Below, in pieces: positions 13,201 to 14,797 of a stretch of 14,797 nucleotides of DNA. Location: assembly GCA_947165195.1 (NCBI GenBank), contig CAMUZJ010000019.1, positions 1 to 14,797 of the forward strand, written 5' to 3'. This DNA comes from an uncultured Bacillota bacterium. GTDB lineage: Bacteria > Bacillota_I > Bacilli_A > RF39 > UBA660. The translations under genes were made by a program, and so were the position numbers. The notes under the pieces are model-generated. The model had not been told where the DNA came from, made no database searches, and saw nothing but the letters and a program-made list of their open reading frames with translations. Within the stretch, counting starts at the first letter, position 1. Every line of letters starts with the position of its first letter.

Positions 13201-14797
13201 CGAGAGGTTCTGTTGGTTCTAGCTTTGTTGCTACTATGATGGGAATTACAGAAGTAAATCCCCTAGCAGCCCATTACCGTTGTAGTGAATGTAAACTTAG
13301 TATCTTTGATGATGCAGAAGGAAAACCATTAGGAGCTACCTATTCATCAGGATTTGACTTGCCAGATAAAGAATGTCCAAACTGTCATATTTTAATGATA
13401 AAAGATGGACAAGATATGCCATTTGCAACATTCTTAGGATTTAATGCCGATAAAGTACCAGATATTGACTTGAACTTTTCTGATTTGAATCAAGCTAGTG
13501 CTCATGCTTATACCAAAGTTTTATTTGGAGAACACAACGTATACCGTGCAGGAACAATTGGTACGGTAGCTGATAAAACAGCTTTTGGATTTGTAAAAGG
13601 CTATCTAGAAGAACATGAAATTAGTGATATGCGAACAGCTGAAATAGAGCGATTAGCAATTGGTTGTACAGGAGTAAAAAGAACAACAGGTCAACACCCT
13701 GGAGGAATTGTTGTTATACCAGACTATAAAGATGTAGAAGACTTTACTCCCTATCAGTTTCCAGCAGAAGATGCAACAGCTGAGTGGATGACAACTCACT
13801 TTGATTATCACTCTATTGATCAGTGCTTATTAAAACTAGATATTTTAGGACACTCTGATCCAACACAACTTAGACTGATTCAAAACCAATCTGGTACCGA
13901 TATCTTAAAAGTACCTTTAGATGATAAAGCAACGATGAGTATATTTACATCAACAGAAGCTTTAGGAGTTACGAAAGAACAAATTATGTGTAATACCGGT
14001 ACGTTAGGTATTCCAGAATTTGGTACAGCTTTTACGATTAAGCTAGTAGAAGATACAAAGCCAACTACCTTTGCAGAGCTTATTAAAATATCTGGTCTAT
14101 CCCACGGAACAGATGTTTGGCTAGGAAATGCACAAGAGTTGATTGCGAATAACATCGTACCATTTAAAGAAACTATCGGATGTCGTGACGATATTATGGT
14201 CTACTTAATGTATCACGGAGTAAAACCAATTAAAGCCTTTAAAATTATGGAGTTTGTACGTAAAGGAAAAGCATCAAAAGACCCAGAAACTTGGAAAGAG
14301 CATGTCAAGACTATGCAAGAAGCCAATATTCCTGAATGGTTTATAGGATCTTGTCAAAAAATTAAATACATGTTCCCAAAAGCTCATGCAGCCGCTTACG
14401 TTATCAGTGCTTTTCGTATTGCTTGGTATAAAGTCCATATGCCAGTATATTTCTATGCCTCTTGGTATTCATCCAAAGCAACTGATGTTGATATTATTCC
14501 AATGATTAAAGGGTATGACGCTATAAAAGCAAGAATTGAAGATATTCAAGAAAAAGGATATGAAGCATCTAATAAAGAAAACGGACAAGCTGAATCTTTA
14601 AAAGTAGCTCTAGAAGCAACAGCTCGTGGAATCAAATTTTTAAATGTCGATTTATATAAAAGTGATGCAACAGTCTGGATAGTTAAATCGGATACTGAGA
14701 TTTATCCTCCATTTAGTGCCATAGAAGGACTAGGAGATACGGTTGCTAAAAAGATAGTGGAAGAGAGAGATAAACAAGCATTTATTAGTATTGAAGA
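10254..14797 (+). CDS. polC: DNA polymerase III PolC (3' end beyond the window)
   Basis: Replicative polymerase of Gram-positive bacteria, with built-in proofreading. In order: a divergent N-terminal region (1 to about 215), an OB fold (about 220-330), the first half of the PHP domain with VELHCHTKMSQMDG (334-347) and TDHNG (369-373), the inserted DEDDh 3'-5' exonuclease starting FDFETTG (432-438) with HHRGDYDAE near 579-587, the rest of PHP, then the polymerase: YLVGSRGSVGSSF (979-991), a zinc site (Cys1010, 1013, 1041, 1044), catalytic PDIDLNF (Asp1070, Asp1072), GTIGTVADKTA and KYMFPKAHAAAY. A helix-hairpin-helix (GLGDTVAKKI) is at the edge. 1514 codons are present, already longer than the usual 1440-1460, partly through an insertion at about 882-953. 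The ATG follows GAGGTGGGGG. The gene has no stop in the window and lacks only its last residues. Confidence 0.97.
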   Translation, partial: MDDKITILLERINVEKEHYSYFNDAKIPKIVVSSKNNNWIVYIEKKELLPVEILKELEEKKYLLDERAKEITFIWNVENKDVHTYLSYYPIILNRLKEQLKVLEIYEDCLKVEDDFLVLVTSNDIEKERITSCINKIEDFYRNLGYPFNIEVVQRQEENILSEINNQLNEEMNHIDINSLKVTPAKSSSDNPVSHSSNPEKKFKREPKDPNSIIGRGISDEPIKIKTLIGEDNNVTVEAQVFGTDYFESSKTDFKIITLKITDFTDSIYCKVFVRDAEEYGKLCKEFKAGNWYKIRGYTKNDPFSKELVLNARDIVKIDKKVDTIMDNAPVKRVELHCHTKMSQMDGICDEVEVVKQAMKWGMKAIAITDHNGSQAFPHVFNFVTSHNKELKEGEEPFKAIYGCELTMIDDSVNIVLRPNDKVMLDQTFVVFDFETTGFNAGGADSIIEIGAVKIKDGVIIEKYDELINPGRPLPQKIIDVTNITDAMLVGKDNEENAVKRFIEWFGDCPMVAHNAKFDVSFLEMAYKKYNLGQFTNPVIDTLELSRTLDNTFARHSLSALVKRYEVPWDESAHHRGDYDAEGTALVFHKMLKKLSNRNIDIMKDLDKLVSKEEIHKYGRAHHINLLVKNKTGLKNLFRIISLANTKYIYKTPRILRSAIEENREGLLIGSGCYEGEVFMEAKSKSDDELSNIIRFYDYVEVQPLECYNHMLQTNDFANEVELAANIEKIIRVTEEAGKIIVASGDVHHIKREDKIYREIIVNQKVPGGGRHPLAKSGIKEIPSNHFRTTEEMLHDFNFLPEELAYKIVVENTNKIADMVEIVEVIPDTGGIPFSPRVKSDDGSTYLDCPVVVTDLVYTKARDWYGDPLPYMIEERIATELYGDIVYKMICEELQEKGLSDEEFNKESHKKLHDEILKGSDNIKALVTEYVKRTSEEELDEKALAKKVKKTLGGVIGGGFDPIYLISQRLVKHSNDEGYLVGSRGSVGSSFVATMMGITEVNPLAAHYRCSECKLSIFDDAEGKPLGATYSSGFDLPDKECPNCHILMIKDGQDMPFATFLGFNADKVPDIDLNFSDLNQASAHAYTKVLFGEHNVYRAGTIGTVADKTAFGFVKGYLEEHEISDMRTAEIERLAIGCTGVKRTTGQHPGGIVVIPDYKDVEDFTPYQFPAEDATAEWMTTHFDYHSIDQCLLKLDILGHSDPTQLRLIQNQSGTDILKVPLDDKATMSIFTSTEALGVTKEQIMCNTGTLGIPEFGTAFTIKLVEDTKPTTFAELIKISGLSHGTDVWLGNAQELIANNIVPFKETIGCRDDIMVYLMYHGVKPIKAFKIMEFVRKGKASKDPETWKEHVKTMQEANIPEWFIGSCQKIKYMFPKAHAAAYVISAFRIAWYKVHMPVYFYASWYSSKATDVDIIPMIKGYDAIKARIEDIQEKGYEASNKENGQAESLKVALEATARGIKFLNVDLYKSDATVWIVKSDTEIYPPFSAIEGLGDTVAKKIVEERDKQAFISIE

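Noticed and set aside
11181..14155. Several minus-strand frames within polC
   Set aside because: polC is continuously open and strongly conserved across this stretch on the plus strand; the opposite frames are shadows.
1..14797. CRISPR array, tRNA or rRNA genes, phage or toxin-antitoxin system
   Set aside because: I found no regularly spaced direct repeats, no cloverleaf with a T-arm signature, no rRNA-like stretch and no recognisable defence or phage genes.

Overview
The window is a very AT-rich chromosomal segment from a low-GC Gram-positive bacterium (Bacillota / Mycoplasmatota-like lineage). Evidence for this is a PolC-type DNA polymerase III, a single-subunit glycyl-tRNA synthetase controlled by a T-box leader, an attenuated infC-rpmI-rplT operon and a sporulation-type sigma factor. 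Tryptophan is encoded by TGG and no internal TGA is needed, so the standard bacterial code applies. Of the twelve complete genes, nine end in TAA, three in TAG and none in TGA. I do not name a species; an uncultured gut lineage such as RF39 or a relative is my best guess, as inference only.

Layout. 1-379: a broken 3' end of a SNF2-family helicase. 390-1985: promoter, glycine T-box leader, glyS and its terminator. 2027-2977: a SigE/SigK-like sigma factor with an extra C-terminal domain. 3015-4586: a consensus promoter, an L20-type attenuator leader, then infC (probably starting at AUA), rpmI and rplT. 4681-7272: rpsB, tsf and frr, separated by terminators. 7271-8128: two minus-strand genes, a small prephenate-dehydratase-like protein and a one-cluster ferredoxin. 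8194-10222: two unrecognised plus-strand genes, one membrane-anchored and very rich in Lys/Glu. 10254 to the right edge: polC, missing only its last codons.

The genes serve translation (GlyRS, IF3, L35, L20, S2, EF-Ts, RRF) and replication (PolC). The order rpsB-tsf-frr...polC is a skeleton of the classical Bacillus order, but pyrH, uppS, cdsA, dxr, rseP and proS are absent from between these genes.

The most striking observation is that two unrelated ribosomal proteins, L20 and S2, each end in a Lys/Glu-rich linker followed by nearly the same 36-residue module (29 of 36 residues identical), which looks like a Rho-N/SAP-type nucleic-acid-binding fold. Other points are the non-AUG start of infC, a T-box leader that seems too short for a normal Stem I, mutually exclusive RNA helices in front of infC, a C-terminal domain added to the sigma factor, a roughly 72-residue insertion in PolC, and a prephenate-dehydratase-like protein lacking the conserved arginine and the ACT domain.
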